Shown piece after piece: positions 25,066 through 33,991 of a stretch of DNA of 41,076 bases; position 1 is the first letter of the stretch; each line of letters opens with the position of its first letter. The notes under the pieces were generated by a model, which saw only the letters and a list, made by a program, of their open reading frames with translations, was not told the origin of the DNA and made no database searches. The position numbers and the translations under genes were made by a program. The stretch is from Microbacteriaceae bacterium (GTDB taxonomy: Bacteria > Actinomycetota > Actinomycetes > Actinomycetales > Microbacteriaceae). The stretch lies in the NCBI GenBank assembly GCA_022487185.1, contig JAKVJE010000008.1, positions 1 through 41,076 of the forward strand, given 5' to 3'.

Positions 25066-25713
25066 ATGCCTGCAACCAGCGTGTACCTGGTCCGCCATGG
25101 ACAGGTCGATAACCCCCGCGGGGTGCTCTACGGGAGGCTCCCCGGCTTCGGACTGACCGACCGCGGGAAGCGGATGGCCACGGCCACCGCCCAGGCCCTC
25201 GCCGATCAGAAGCTCCCGGTGACCCGCATCGTGGCCTCCCCCCTGCAGCGCGCACAGGAATCGGCCGCCCCCATCTCGGCCGCATTCGGGCTGCCCATTC
25301 ACACCGACGAGCGGCTCATCGAGACCGGGAACCATTTTGAGGGGCGGCCGCTGGCCGAGGTGCGCACCCCCTGGCGGCATCCGGAGAACTGGCGGTATCT
25401 GCTGCGCCCGGGCGTCCCGAGCTGGGGGGAGCCCTACGCCGAGATCTCGGAGCGGATGCTCGCCGCGATGCGCGATGCGGCCCGCGAGGCGCCGGGCGGG
25501 GCCGTGATCCTCGTCAGCCACGAACTGCCCATTTGGATGGTGCACCGAAGGCTGGCGGGGCAGCCGCTGCGGCACAACCCCGCCCTGCGGCGCTGCGCGC
25601 TCTCCAGCGTCACCGGATTCGCCTACGACCCCCGGACCGACCGTTTCCTTGAGCGCTCCTATGCCGACCCCGCGCGGGCGGTTCGCGAGGTTCCGGAGGG
25701 TCCCGCGGACTAG
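25066..25713 (+). CDS. histidine phosphatase family protein
   Basis: A 215-residue protein of the phosphoglycerate-mutase-like superfamily. The catalytic YLVRHGQ (H11) and the second histidine in LVSHELPIW are present, together with the expected SPLQRAQESAAP segment and the acidic ERLIETGNHFEG region. The substrate is unknown; actinomycetes have many such phosphatases. I chose the ATG at 25066 because TAGCAT (25053-25058) lies seven bases upstream; an ATG at 25057 is also in frame. It ends in a CTAG shared with menC. Confidence 0.9.
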   Translation: MPATSVYLVRHGQVDNPRGVLYGRLPGFGLTDRGKRMATATAQALADQKLPVTRIVASPLQRAQESAAPISAAFGLPIHTDERLIETGNHFEGRPLAEVRTPWRHPENWRYLLRPGVPSWGEPYAEISERMLAAMRDAAREAPGGAVILVSHELPIWMVHRRLAGQPLRHNPALRRCALSSVTGFAYDPRTDRFLERSYADPARAVREVPEGPAD

Positions 25714-26792
25714 TCCTTCCGGCTCCGGTGGCGCAGCTCCTCCAGGCAATCGGAGAGGCGGCGCATCCACCAGGCTCGGCGCTCTGGGGATGCTGCCAGG
25801 CGCACCAGCCGGTCTGGATCCGGGACCGGTCGCGCGATGCCCAGCCGTCCGTCGACCGGGACGGCCGGGGTGGCGCAGACGTCCTCCCGGAACAGGGCGG
25901 CGGTGCCGAGCCCGCAGGCGTGCGGAAGTTCGGGGAGCGAGGATGCCAGCTCGGCACCGAGCCCGATCCCCACCGAGGTATCCAGGGCGCTGGAGACCAC
26001 CACGGGCAGGCCGCAGCTCTGCGCGACCTCCCGTGCCCGGGCCGCCCCGCCGAGGGGCTGCACCTTGAGGACCAGCACATCCGCCGCCTCCAGCCGGGCC
26101 ACGCGTTGCGGATCTCCCGTCTTCCGTATCGACTCGTCGGCGGCGATCGCCACATCGAGGCCATTCGCGAAGCCGCGGATGCGGGCCAGATCTTCCAGGC
26201 CAGCCACCGGCTGTTCAACGTATTCGAGACCGTACTGAGACAGCCGGCGGATCGCCTCCCGGGCCTCCGCGAGACTCCAGGTCCCGTTTGCATCGACACG
26301 GATGCGAACGGTGTCTCCGGCCGTCCTGCGCACGGCGTGCACGCGGGCCTCGTCTGCCTCGAGATCCCCGTGGAGCCCGCCCACCTTCACTTTGACGGTC
26401 TGCACAGGCCCGTAGGCCTCCAGCACCCCCGGCACTCGCCGCGCCGGGACCGCGGGGACCGTCGCATTGACCGGGACGGTCTCCCGGACGGCCTTCGCGG
26501 GCCGAGCCCATCCGCCCTCGATCGCCCCGGCGAGCCAGGTCGCGGCCTCCGGGATGCCGTATTCGAGGAATGGTGAGAACTCGGTCCAGCCCCGTGGCCC
26601 GCGGAAGAGCATCGCCTCGCGCACCGTCACCCCCCGAAAGGGGACGTTGAGGGGAAGCGCCACGACATGGATCGACGGGAGCAGCTCCTCGAGCGTGGGG
26701 ACCGGAAGTCCCTCGCGCACGGGTGGCCGGGCTGGGGAGCCCTCGGCGAAGGCCTCGGCGGGAAGAACTTCGGCAGCATTGTTCTGGAGCAC
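25710..26792 (-). CDS. menC: o-succinylbenzoate synthase
   Basis: A 360-residue enolase-superfamily enzyme. The catalytic set is present: VKVKVGG (acid/base Lys), IRVDANG, YVEQPV, AADESIR (metal ligands) and VLKVQPLGG (second Lys). MenC dehydrates SHCHC to o-succinylbenzoate in menaquinone synthesis. The GTG at 26792 is taken because TAGACT lies six bases before it; a GTG at 26720 would remove 24 residues and is also possible. The gene is divergent from menB, 89 bases apart, and its stop shares CTAG with the histidine phosphatase gene. Confidence 0.95.
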   Translation of the reverse strand: MLQNNAAEVLPAEAFAEGSPARPPVREGLPVPTLEELLPSIHVVALPLNVPFRGVTVREAMLFRGPRGWTEFSPFLEYGIPEAATWLAGAIEGGWARPAKAVRETVPVNATVPAVPARRVPGVLEAYGPVQTVKVKVGGLHGDLEADEARVHAVRRTAGDTVRIRVDANGTWSLAEAREAIRRLSQYGLEYVEQPVAGLEDLARIRGFANGLDVAIAADESIRKTGDPQRVARLEAADVLVLKVQPLGGAARAREVAQSCGLPVVVSSALDTSVGIGLGAELASSLPELPHACGLGTAALFREDVCATPAVPVDGRLGIARPVPDPDRLVRLAASPERRAWWMRRLSDCLEELRHRSRKD

Positions 26793-26798
26793 GGGCCC

Positions 26799-26804
26799 AG
26801 TCTA
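26799..26804 (-). promoter_or_regulatory. -10 element for menC
   Basis: TAGACT on the - strand ends six bases before the menC GTG. With no ribosome site present, leaderless transcription is likely. Confidence 0.55.
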
Positions 26805-26868
26805 GAAACCATGTTGCGGGAACGGCCTGTATCGGGACCGGGGATGCCGGATGGCACCGGTGCGCCAC

Positions 26869-26881
26869 TACAGTGGGGGGC
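26869..26881 (+). promoter_or_regulatory. -10 element for the menB operon
   Basis: TACAGT (26869-26874) ends seven bases before the menB ATG, across a run of six G residues. No -35 match is clear. Confidence 0.5.
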
Positions 26882-27787
26882 ATGAGTCCCTCGCCCGATC
26901 AGCCGGTGTCCGCCCTGTTCGACCCAGATGCGTGGCGGCCTGTCCCCGGGTTCGAAGACCTTGACGACGTGACCTACCATGTGCACCGTGAGGGCGGCCT
27001 GGTGCGGATCGCCATCGACCGGCCGGAGGTGCGCAATGCCTTTCGGCCCCAGACCGTCGACGAGCTGTATCAGGTTCTGGACCACGCCCGGTGCTCCTCC
27101 ACCATCGGCGTGGTGCTGCTGACGGGCAACGGGCCGAGCCCGGACGATGGCGGCTGGGCCTTCTGCTCCGGCGGGGATCAGCGGGTCCGGGGGCGCGGCG
27201 GGTACGAGTACCGTGATGGTGCACCCCGGCCCGGAGGCCGGCTGCACATCCTGGAGGTTCAGCGGCTCATCCGCTTCATGCCCAAGGTCGTCATCGCCCT
27301 GGTCCCCGGCTGGGCGGCTGGCGGCGGCCATTCCCTGCACGTGGTCTGCGACCTGACCCTCGCGAGCGCGGAGCATGCCCGCTTCAAGCAGACCGACGCC
27401 AACGTCGGCTCCTTCGACGGGGGCTTCGGCTCAGCCTACTTCGCCCGGCAGGTCGGGCAGAAACGAGCCCGGGAGGTGTTCTTCCTGGCTCAGACCTACG
27501 ACGCACAGCGCGCATACGAGATGGGGGCCGTGAATGCGGTCGTGCCGCACGCGGAGCTGGAGGCCACCGGGATCGCCTGGGGCCGGCAGATCCTGACCAA
27601 ATCGCCTACCGCCATCCGCATGCTCAAATTCGCGATGAATGCGGCCGACGACGGCATGGTCGGCCAGCAGATTTTCGCCGGGGAGGCCACCAGGCTGGCA
27701 TACGGCACCGATGAGGCAGTCGAGGGGCGCGACTCGTTCCTCGAGAAACGAGATCCGGATTGGAGTCCATACCCGTGGCAGTTCTAG
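26882..27787 (+). CDS. menB: 1,4-dihydroxy-2-naphthoyl-CoA synthase
   Basis: A 301-residue crotonase-family enzyme. MenB-specific features are all seen: FCSGGDQRVRG after the oxyanion segment, the AAGGGHSLHVVCDLTLAS region, the FKQTDANVGSFDGG stretch and the C-terminal EGRDSFLEKRDPDW. It closes the second ring of the naphthoquinone. It is the first gene of a run with menE and menA, all overlapping. The ATG is supported by a -10 seven bases upstream. Confidence 0.97.
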   Translation: MSPSPDQPVSALFDPDAWRPVPGFEDLDDVTYHVHREGGLVRIAIDRPEVRNAFRPQTVDELYQVLDHARCSSTIGVVLLTGNGPSPDDGGWAFCSGGDQRVRGRGGYEYRDGAPRPGGRLHILEVQRLIRFMPKVVIALVPGWAAGGGHSLHVVCDLTLASAEHARFKQTDANVGSFDGGFGSAYFARQVGQKRAREVFFLAQTYDAQRAYEMGAVNAVVPHAELEATGIAWGRQILTKSPTAIRMLKFAMNAADDGMVGQQIFAGEATRLAYGTDEAVEGRDSFLEKRDPDWSPYPWQF

Positions 27788-29022
27788 AGCAGCTCGGACG
27801 TCCCGTCGAGGTTGTGCTGGCCCAGCCCCCAATCGTGCTGGAGCGTCTGCGCGTGGCTCTGTCCGGGGGCGCCGCCGCCGCGTTTGAGCCCGCGCCTGTG
27901 GAGTTGTTTCCGGTCGAGCAGCGTGCGGTCGGGTCGGTGCGGGTGCCCGATGAGGTGGATGTGGTGGTGCGTACCTCCGGATCCACCGGTCATCCGAAGC
28001 GCGTGTTGCTCTCGGCGGCGGCGCTTCGGGCCTCGGCGCACGCCACCGAGGAGCGGCTGGGGAGCGGACAGTGGCTGCTGGCGCTCCCGGTGAATTACAT
28101 CGCGGGGCTGCAGGTGCTGGTGAGGGGGCTGCTGGCCGGGACGGAGCCGGCGGTGTGCCGGTCGGTGCATTTCACCGCCGAGGCGTTCCTGCATGCGGTG
28201 GAGACCATGACCGGGCGGGACCGGTTCACGGCACTCGTGCCGACGCAGCTGGCCACCCTGCTGGCCCATCCTGATGCGGCGGCGGCGCTGGCCACGTTCC
28301 GTGCGGTGCTGGTCGGGGGGCAGCGGATGGTGCCGCGTCTTGCGGAGCGCGCCGAGGCCCTGGGCATCCGGGTGGTCTCGACCTACGGGGGGACGGAGAC
28401 CTCCGGGGGGTGCGTGTACGACGGCGTGCCCCTGCCGGGCGTGCGGGTCAAGACGGTCGGCGAGAGCATCCGTGTGTCCGGGCCGGTTTTGGCCTCGGGA
28501 TATCTGGAGTCGGGGCATCAGGGTCGCTCGGAGTTTCTCACTGAGGGCAGCACCCGGTGGTTCCGGACGGGGGATCGTGGCCAGCTCCGAGACGGCCTGC
28601 TGACCGTGCACGGCCGGGAGGACCAGCTGATCGTCACCGGTGGGCTGAAGCTCGATCTCGAGGAGGTTGAGGAGGCCCTGCACGAGCTTCCGGGGCTGGA
28701 CTCTGCGGTGGTGGCCCCCTTCGCCGATGAGAAGTGGGGCACGCGGTTCGCCGGGTATACGGATGGGTCTGCGGGGCAGCCGAGGCTGGGCCTGGACACG
28801 ATCAATGCCCATCTGCATCAGCGCCTCGGCCGCCATGCAACCGCGGCGGCGTTCACCTATCTCGATTTTGGTCTGCCCCGGTTGCCCTCCGGAAAGGTCG
28901 ATCGGCGGTCGCTGTCGCGGACTGCCGCGGCCCTCACCCCGACGGTGACGGCCGCCATCCCCCTTCCGTACCTGGAGGAGCCCTCTGGGCAGCGCCGCGC
29001 GTCTGAGGGTGAGCACGAATGA
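27775..29022 (+). CDS. menE: o-succinylbenzoate--CoA ligase
   Basis: About 415 residues. The GTG at 27775 lies inside the menB 3' end with GGAG nine bases upstream; a TTG at 27760 is also possible. AMP-binding motifs are clear: RTSGSTGHPKRVLLS (P-loop), VSTYGGTETSGG, WFRTGDRG, HGREDQLIVTGGLK and the C-terminal catalytic Lys in LPSGKVDRRSL. It is short compared with many acyl-CoA ligases, as is normal for actinobacterial MenE. The stop overlaps the menA ATG (ATGA). Confidence 0.95.
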   Translation: MAVLEQLGRPVEVVLAQPPIVLERLRVALSGGAAAAFEPAPVELFPVEQRAVGSVRVPDEVDVVVRTSGSTGHPKRVLLSAAALRASAHATEERLGSGQWLLALPVNYIAGLQVLVRGLLAGTEPAVCRSVHFTAEAFLHAVETMTGRDRFTALVPTQLATLLAHPDAAAALATFRAVLVGGQRMVPRLAERAEALGIRVVSTYGGTETSGGCVYDGVPLPGVRVKTVGESIRVSGPVLASGYLESGHQGRSEFLTEGSTRWFRTGDRGQLRDGLLTVHGREDQLIVTGGLKLDLEEVEEALHELPGLDSAVVAPFADEKWGTRFAGYTDGSAGQPRLGLDTINAHLHQRLGRHATAAAFTYLDFGLPRLPSGKVDRRSLSRTAAALTPTVTAAIPLPYLEEPSGQRRASEGEHE

Positions 29023-29918
29023 CACAGGCGAACTCACTCGCGCGCCGGGCGACGCCCGCTGACTGGATCGAGGGGGCCCGCCTGCGCACGCTTCCCCTGT
29101 CGGTGGCCCCGGTGGTACTGGGGACCGGTCTGGCCGCTGCTGCGGGGCAGGTCGCCTGGGGGCGGGCGCTCCTCTGCCTGTGGGTGGCGCTCTGGCTCCA
29201 GATCGGCGTGAATTACGCGAACGACTACTCCGATGGCATCCGCGGCACAGATGGGGAGGACCGCGTGGGGCCGGCGAGACTGACGGGCGGAAGGCTGGCT
29301 CGCCCCTCGACCGTCCGGGCCGTGGCCTTCAGCTGCTTCGGGCTGGCCGCGCTCGGTGGGCTGCTCCTGGTGGCGCTCTGCGGGCAGTGGTGGCTGCTCC
29401 TGATTGGGTGTGCCGCCGTCGCCGCCGCCTGGTTCTATACGGGAGGGCGGCATCCATACGGCTATGCGGGGCTGGGGGAGCTGTTCGTGTTCGTGTTCTT
29501 CGGGCTGGTGGCGACCGTGGGCACGGTGTTCGTCCAGACGCTGCGCGTCCAGGTGCTGGACTGGATTGCGGCGGTGGCGATGGGGCTGTTCGCCTGCGCC
29601 GTCCTAATGGTGAACAACTTGCGCGACATCGAGACCGACCCCCGGCAGGGGAAGCACACGCTGGCCGTCCGGCTGGGGCGCGTTCGGGCAGAGCGCGCCT
29701 TCGCCGGGCTCGTCCTGGTGCCGGTGCTGTTGCTGATCCCGATGTCGCTGCTGCACCCGGCCGCGGTGCTCGGGCTGCTGTGCCTCCCGTTGGCAGAGCT
29801 CGCGCTGCGGGACGGACTCTTCCCGCGCACGGCTCGGGACCGTATTGCCGCGTTGCGCTGGACGAGCCTGTCGGCCCTGCTCTTTGCACTGGCGGCCGCC
29901 GTGGGGCTCTGGATCTGA
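29019..29918 (+). CDS. menA: 1,4-dihydroxy-2-naphthoate polyprenyltransferase
   Basis: A 299-residue UbiA-family prenyltransferase with eight or nine membrane helices. The two Asp-rich prenyl-diphosphate motifs are NYANDYSDGIRGTD (about residue 70) and NNLRDIETDPRQGKHTL (about 205). The RTLPLSVAPV segment at the start is typical of MenA. It attaches the polyprenyl chain to dihydroxynaphthoate in the membrane. It is coupled to menE and followed after seven bases by the PLDc_N-type gene. Confidence 0.96.
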   Translation: MTQANSLARRATPADWIEGARLRTLPLSVAPVVLGTGLAAAAGQVAWGRALLCLWVALWLQIGVNYANDYSDGIRGTDGEDRVGPARLTGGRLARPSTVRAVAFSCFGLAALGGLLLVALCGQWWLLLIGCAAVAAAWFYTGGRHPYGYAGLGELFVFVFFGLVATVGTVFVQTLRVQVLDWIAAVAMGLFACAVLMVNNLRDIETDPRQGKHTLAVRLGRVRAERAFAGLVLVPVLLLIPMSLLHPAAVLGLLCLPLAELALRDGLFPRTARDRIAALRWTSLSALLFALAAAVGLWI

Positions 29919-29925
29919 GACGCCG

Positions 29926-30357
29926 ATGGCCCGTCTGCTTGTGGTTCTCGCGTTTGTCCTCATCCTCCTGGCGGTGGCGGCGCTGGTGGATGTGCTCTCG
30001 TCCCGTCCCGGGGTCGCGCGGGTCCTCCCCCGCTGGGGATGGGCGCTGCTCGTGGTCCTGGTGCCGTTGGTCGGGCCGCTGCTCTGGTGGTTCCTGGGGC
30101 ACCCCTGGGGGAGCGGGGCCGGCAGGGAGCCCGTCGTACCGGGGCAGACCTCGTCGGCCCCGTCTCCCGAGCCTCCGGAGGCGTTCCTGGCGGGGCTGTC
30201 GGCGGATGAGCGCATCCGCCGCCTGGAGGAGGCGTTGGCCCGTCTGGATGAGGAGCCCGCTGCAGGTTCCGACGGCAAGGGCCCCGACGCCTCGGCGGAT
30301 GGCGGGCGCTCCGATCGGGACGGCCCGGATCCGGGACAGGGCGGGGACCGGGGCTGA
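29926..30357 (+). CDS. small membrane protein, PLDc_N type
   Basis: A 143-residue protein from the ATG at 29926. The first 65 residues form two hydrophobic helices joined by a short loop (VLSSRPGVARVLPRWGWALL) and end PLVGPLLWWFLGHPWG, the pattern of the PLDc_N domain, otherwise found at the N-terminus of cardiolipin-synthase-like proteins. The rest is a polar, acidic, low-complexity tail with one helix (DERIRRLEEALARLDEE). No phospholipase motif follows. It lies between menA and menD in the same direction; its role there is unknown. Confidence 0.8.
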   Translation: MARLLVVLAFVLILLAVAALVDVLSSRPGVARVLPRWGWALLVVLVPLVGPLLWWFLGHPWGSGAGREPVVPGQTSSAPSPEPPEAFLAGLSADERIRRLEEALARLDEEPAAGSDGKGPDASADGGRSDRDGPDPGQGGDRG

Positions 30358-30398
30358 CCCCTCTGGCAGCCGGCGGAGTCCGCGTGTACCCTCCGGGT

Positions 30399-32024
30399 GT
30401 GATCTCTCCCGTTCCCGCGTCCATGTGTGAGAACCCGGCGAGTCGCTTTGCCTCGCTTCTCCTGGCGGGGCTGCGGATGGCGGGGCTGCGCCGGATCGTA
30501 GTGTGCCCGGGGTCCCGTTCGCAGGCGGTGGCGCTCGCGGCGGACGCCTTCGCTGAGGAGGGACTTCTGGAACTCTCGGTCCGGGCCGACGAGCGGTCCG
30601 CGGGATTCCTGGCGCTCGGCATGGTTCGGGCCTCCGGATTCCCCGTGGCGGTGGTGACCACGTCCGGTTCCGCGATCGGGCACCTCGTCCCCGCCGTTAT
30701 GGAGGCGGCGCACGAGGGCCTTCCCCTGGTGCTGCTGACCTGTGACCGCCCCGAGGAACTCCTGGGGATCGGGGCGAACCAGGCGACCGCACAGGATCAG
30801 GTGTTCGGGGTGTTTGCCGAGTGCCGGACCCTCCAGCCGGACGAGTCCCGGGCCGGGGCCCAAGCCGATGCCCGTGCCGCGGTGGAGGCCGCCCGGGCGC
30901 TGTCCGGACGCCGGCGCCCCCTGCAGCTCAATATTCGGTTCCGGGATCCGCTTTCCGGGGTCGCGCCGACACCGGTCGCGGCAGTGGAACGGATTGCCAC
31001 CTACGCCCGGGAGCGGGGGATCCGCTTCCCCGAGGTGCCCCAGGCGGAGGCTTCAGCGGTGCAGATCCCTGCGGTCTCCGGGGTACTGGCGATTGCCGGA
31101 GACCGGGCTCCGGACGATACGGCGCAGCTCTGTGCCGACGCCGGCATCCCCCTGTGCGCGGAAATCGTGAGCGGCCAGCGGCGGGGGCCGGCGGCGGTCC
31201 CTTCCCCTGAGGCGGTGCTGCGCGGTCCCCTGGCCGAGGAGGTCCGGGAGGTGGTCGTCTTCGGGCGTCCGACCCTGAACCGGACCGTTCCGGCGTTCTT
31301 GCGCCGCCCGGGTCTGCGCATCACGGTGGTGGAAATCCCCGGGGCGCGAGAGCCGTTCCGTCCGGCCCCGTCCGCCACCCTGGTGTCCGGGGTCCGGTTC
31401 GGGGGGCGAGCCGATCCGGACTGGCTTGCGCGGTGGATGCGCGCTGGCCAAGCCTCCGCGGGCTCCGGTTCCGAGCTGGACTCTTCCGAGAGTCGTGGCC
31501 TGGTGGAGGCAGTCTGGAGAGCCACCGGCAGCGAGGATTCGATCGTCTTCGCGGCTTCGTCGCTTGTCCGGGTGGCAGATCGGGTGCTTTCCCCGGCCCC
31601 TCACCGGGTGTTCGCGAATCGGGGACTGGCGGGGATCGACGGCACGCTCTCGACGGCCATCGGGATCGCGGCGGCCCGGCCGGCTGGGGTGGTCCGGGTC
31701 GTCGTCGGGGATCTGGCCTTTCTGCACGATGCCGGCGGGCTCTGGCTCCCCGCCGCCGAGCACCTACCCCGTGTCCAGGTGGTGGTGGGGGACGATCGGG
31801 GAGGTGCGATCTTCAATCGGCTCGAGGTCGCGCAGACCGCGGCTCCGGGGCCGTTCTCCCGGGTGATGCGCGTCCCGCACGGGGCGGATCTGACCGCGAT
31901 CGCGGCCGGCTATGGCTGGCCGGCGCGGGACCTCTCAGTTGCGGAGCTGCGGGGGGCGCTTGCGGCCGGGACCCCCGGGGTGTGGGTGATCAGACTTCCC
32001 GAGGGACCGGCGCCTCGGCCCTGA
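30399..32024 (+). CDS. menD: MenD, SEPHCHC synthase
   Basis: About 541 residues, the family length. The N-terminal pyrimidine-binding domain has VVCPGSRSQAVALA and DERSAGFLALGM; the C-terminal ThDP domain has GIDGTLSTAIG, GDLAFLHDAGGLW and DDRGGAIFNRLE, all MenD-specific. It joins 2-oxoglutarate and isochorismate. I choose the GTG at 30399 because TACCCT lies six bases upstream; a GTG at 30384 and an ATG at 30423 are also in frame. The 3' end overlaps the facing menF gene by 35 bases. Confidence 0.94.
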   Translation: MISPVPASMCENPASRFASLLLAGLRMAGLRRIVVCPGSRSQAVALAADAFAEEGLLELSVRADERSAGFLALGMVRASGFPVAVVTTSGSAIGHLVPAVMEAAHEGLPLVLLTCDRPEELLGIGANQATAQDQVFGVFAECRTLQPDESRAGAQADARAAVEAARALSGRRRPLQLNIRFRDPLSGVAPTPVAAVERIATYARERGIRFPEVPQAEASAVQIPAVSGVLAIAGDRAPDDTAQLCADAGIPLCAEIVSGQRRGPAAVPSPEAVLRGPLAEEVREVVVFGRPTLNRTVPAFLRRPGLRITVVEIPGAREPFRPAPSATLVSGVRFGGRADPDWLARWMRAGQASAGSGSELDSSESRGLVEAVWRATGSEDSIVFAASSLVRVADRVLSPAPHRVFANRGLAGIDGTLSTAIGIAAARPAGVVRVVVGDLAFLHDAGGLWLPAAEHLPRVQVVVGDDRGGAIFNRLEVAQTAAPGPFSRVMRVPHGADLTAIAAGYGWPARDLSVAELRGALAAGTPGVWVIRLPEGPAPRP

Positions 32025-33207
32025 GCGCGTCCCGGAGGGGCTGGAGTTTCAGCTCGGTCTCCTGAAACTCGTCGTGCGGATCCGATCCCGGGACGATTCC
32101 GCAGCCGGCCCAGGCCCGGACTCCGCCGTCTGGGGAGAACTGGGCACAGCGCAGGGCGAGGGCCCATTCCCCGGAGCCCTCCCCGGACAGCCATCCGACC
32201 GCGCCGGCGTACCGTCCCCGATCCCGGGGCTCGGCCTCTTCGATGGCCCGTACCGCAGCGCGCCGGGGCGTCCCCGCCACCGCGGCGGTGGGGTGGATGG
32301 CGCGGAGCGCGCTCAGAGGATCCTCGCCGTCTCGGAGGCGCCCCTGGACAACGCTGGCCAGGTGCCAGACGTTGGGGAGCTGCAGCAGCACGGTGTCATG
32401 CGGAACCGTCACCTCGGAGCAGAGCTCATCGAGGGCTGCGCGGACCGAGTCGCGGGCGAAGGCGTGCTCGGCCAGGTTCTTGGCGCTGTGCCGCAGGGCC
32501 TCTCCATGGGCACGGTCGAGACCGGGATCGGCGGAGCGGCCCGCGGTGCCGGCCAGGACCCGGGACACGATGGTTCTTCCCGAGACCTGGGCGAGCATCT
32601 CGGGGGTGCCTCCGAGCAGGCCGTCGATCCCGAACGTCCAACAGGTCGGGTAGTCGGCGCTGAGCCGCAGGAGCAGACGTCGCAGATCGGCCGTGGGGGA
32701 GATCGTGCCCTGGACACTGCGGGCGGCCACGATTTTCTGCGCATCTCCGCGCGCGAGCCGCCCGAGGAGGGACCGCACGAGCGCGGCGAAACGGTCGGCG
32801 GCGTCTGGCTTGTTGCCGAGCTGGGCCCGCGGTGCCGGACCCAGGGGAACCGGGGCCCCGGAGACGGCTTGGCGGTGCCGGCCTCCCGGGCGTAGAACCG
32901 TTGCCGGGATCTGCAGCTCGGCGGGTTCCGTCGAATGTTCCGAGAACGGAATAGATCCGAAGGCGAGCAGTGCGGCCGGGTCGGCCCCCTCTGCGGTGCG
33001 CTCTTCCACATACCGTTTCCAGAGGGTTCGGAGCCGTTCGATCCGGCCGGGACCTGTCGCCTGCAGTTGCACCGTCGGCCCGCATCCCACCAACCAGCTC
33101 TCCGGCCCCTTCCAGACCAGGGGATCGTGGGGATTTGCCCACAGGAGGGCTTCTTCAAACCCATCCTGGCGAACGTCAGAGGGAAGGGTCGGGGTGCTCA
33201 CCCGCAT
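31990..33207 (-). CDS. menF: isochorismate synthase
   Basis: About 405 residues from the ATG at 33207. The frame is open further upstream, but that part runs across the menG promoter. The chorismate-binding domain fills the C-terminal two thirds: KIVAARSVQGTI, a TFGIDGLLGGTPEML segment, LAGTAGRSADPG, QLPNVWHL, HPTAAVAGTPRRAA and the final AGCGIVPGSDPHDEFQETE, the pattern of isochorismate synthases. It converts chorismate to isochorismate, the first committed step. The start lacks a good ribosome site, so it is less sure than the function. It faces menD and is divergent from menG. Confidence 0.93.
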   Translation of the reverse strand: MRVSTPTLPSDVRQDGFEEALLWANPHDPLVWKGPESWLVGCGPTVQLQATGPGRIERLRTLWKRYVEERTAEGADPAALLAFGSIPFSEHSTEPAELQIPATVLRPGGRHRQAVSGAPVPLGPAPRAQLGNKPDAADRFAALVRSLLGRLARGDAQKIVAARSVQGTISPTADLRRLLLRLSADYPTCWTFGIDGLLGGTPEMLAQVSGRTIVSRVLAGTAGRSADPGLDRAHGEALRHSAKNLAEHAFARDSVRAALDELCSEVTVPHDTVLLQLPNVWHLASVVQGRLRDGEDPLSALRAIHPTAAVAGTPRRAAVRAIEEAEPRDRGRYAGAVGWLSGEGSGEWALALRCAQFSPDGGVRAWAGCGIVPGSDPHDEFQETELKLQPLRDALRAEAPVPREV

Positions 33208-33272
33208 ATGGTACGGGCGATTCCGGCCCCATTCAACGGCCCCGGAGGCTAGGAGCGGCGCGACTTGCACGG

Positions 33273-33278
33273 TACACT
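33273..33278 (+). promoter_or_regulatory. -10 element for menG
   Basis: TACACT (33273-33278) ends eight bases before the menG GTG, in the gap between the divergent menF and menG genes. Confidence 0.5.
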
Positions 33279-33286
33279 CGGCGGGT

Positions 33287-33991
33287 GTGACCACAGCTGA
33301 CCTCAGGAAGAGCCCGGATGCCGTGGCGGAGATGTTCACCCATACCGCTCCCGCCTACGACCGTATGAACGACCTGCTCTCCCTGGGCATGACCCGGGGA
33401 TGGCGGCGTCAGGTCCGCCACGCCTGCGCACTGCAGCCCGGAGAACGGGCGCTCGATGTGGCGGCCGGCACCGGAACCTCCACCGCGGCCCTGTCCCGGC
33501 CCGGAGTCGAGCTCGTCGCGGTGGACTTCTCAGAAGGGATGCTGGAACAGGGGCGGGCTCGCTACCCAGAGCTCAGCTTCGTGCAGGCCGATGCCACCGC
33601 GCTCCCCTTCGAGGACGCCTCTTTCGACGCTGTCACGATTTCTTTCGGCCTGCGGAACGTGCAGCACCCGGAGCAGGCACTGGCTGAGATGCTGCGAGTC
33701 TTGCGGCCTGGTGGGCGCGTGGTGATCTGCGAATTCTCCCATCCTTCGGCGGCCTGGTTCTCTGCGCTGTACCGCTTCTATCTGCGCACCGTCCTCCCCA
33801 CCGCTGCAGCGGCGTTCAGCAGCAACGCACCCTCTTACACCTATCTGGCTGAGAGCATCCTCGCCTGGCCCGATCAGATCGGCTTGGCCGGCATGCTCCT
33901 CGACACGGGGTTCACCGGGGTCGAGTACCGCAACCTCACCGGTGGTGTCGTCGCCCTGCACCGTGGGGTACGCCCGGGGGCGGAGCGGTGA
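33287..33991 (+). CDS. menG: demethylmenaquinone methyltransferase
   Basis: A 234-residue MenG/UbiE methyltransferase from the GTG at 33287. The family signatures are present: YDRMNDLLSLGMTRGWRR, the SAM-binding DVAAGTGTSTAAL, FDAVTISFGLRNV and GGRVVICEFSHP. It makes menaquinone from demethylmenaquinone, the final methylation. The stop overlaps the start of the polyprenyl synthase gene (GTGA), so both are translated from one message. Confidence 0.96.
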   Translation: MTTADLRKSPDAVAEMFTHTAPAYDRMNDLLSLGMTRGWRRQVRHACALQPGERALDVAAGTGTSTAALSRPGVELVAVDFSEGMLEQGRARYPELSFVQADATALPFEDASFDAVTISFGLRNVQHPEQALAEMLRVLRPGGRVVICEFSHPSAAWFSALYRFYLRTVLPTAAAAFSSNAPSYTYLAESILAWPDQIGLAGMLLDTGFTGVEYRNLTGGVVALHRGVRPGAER

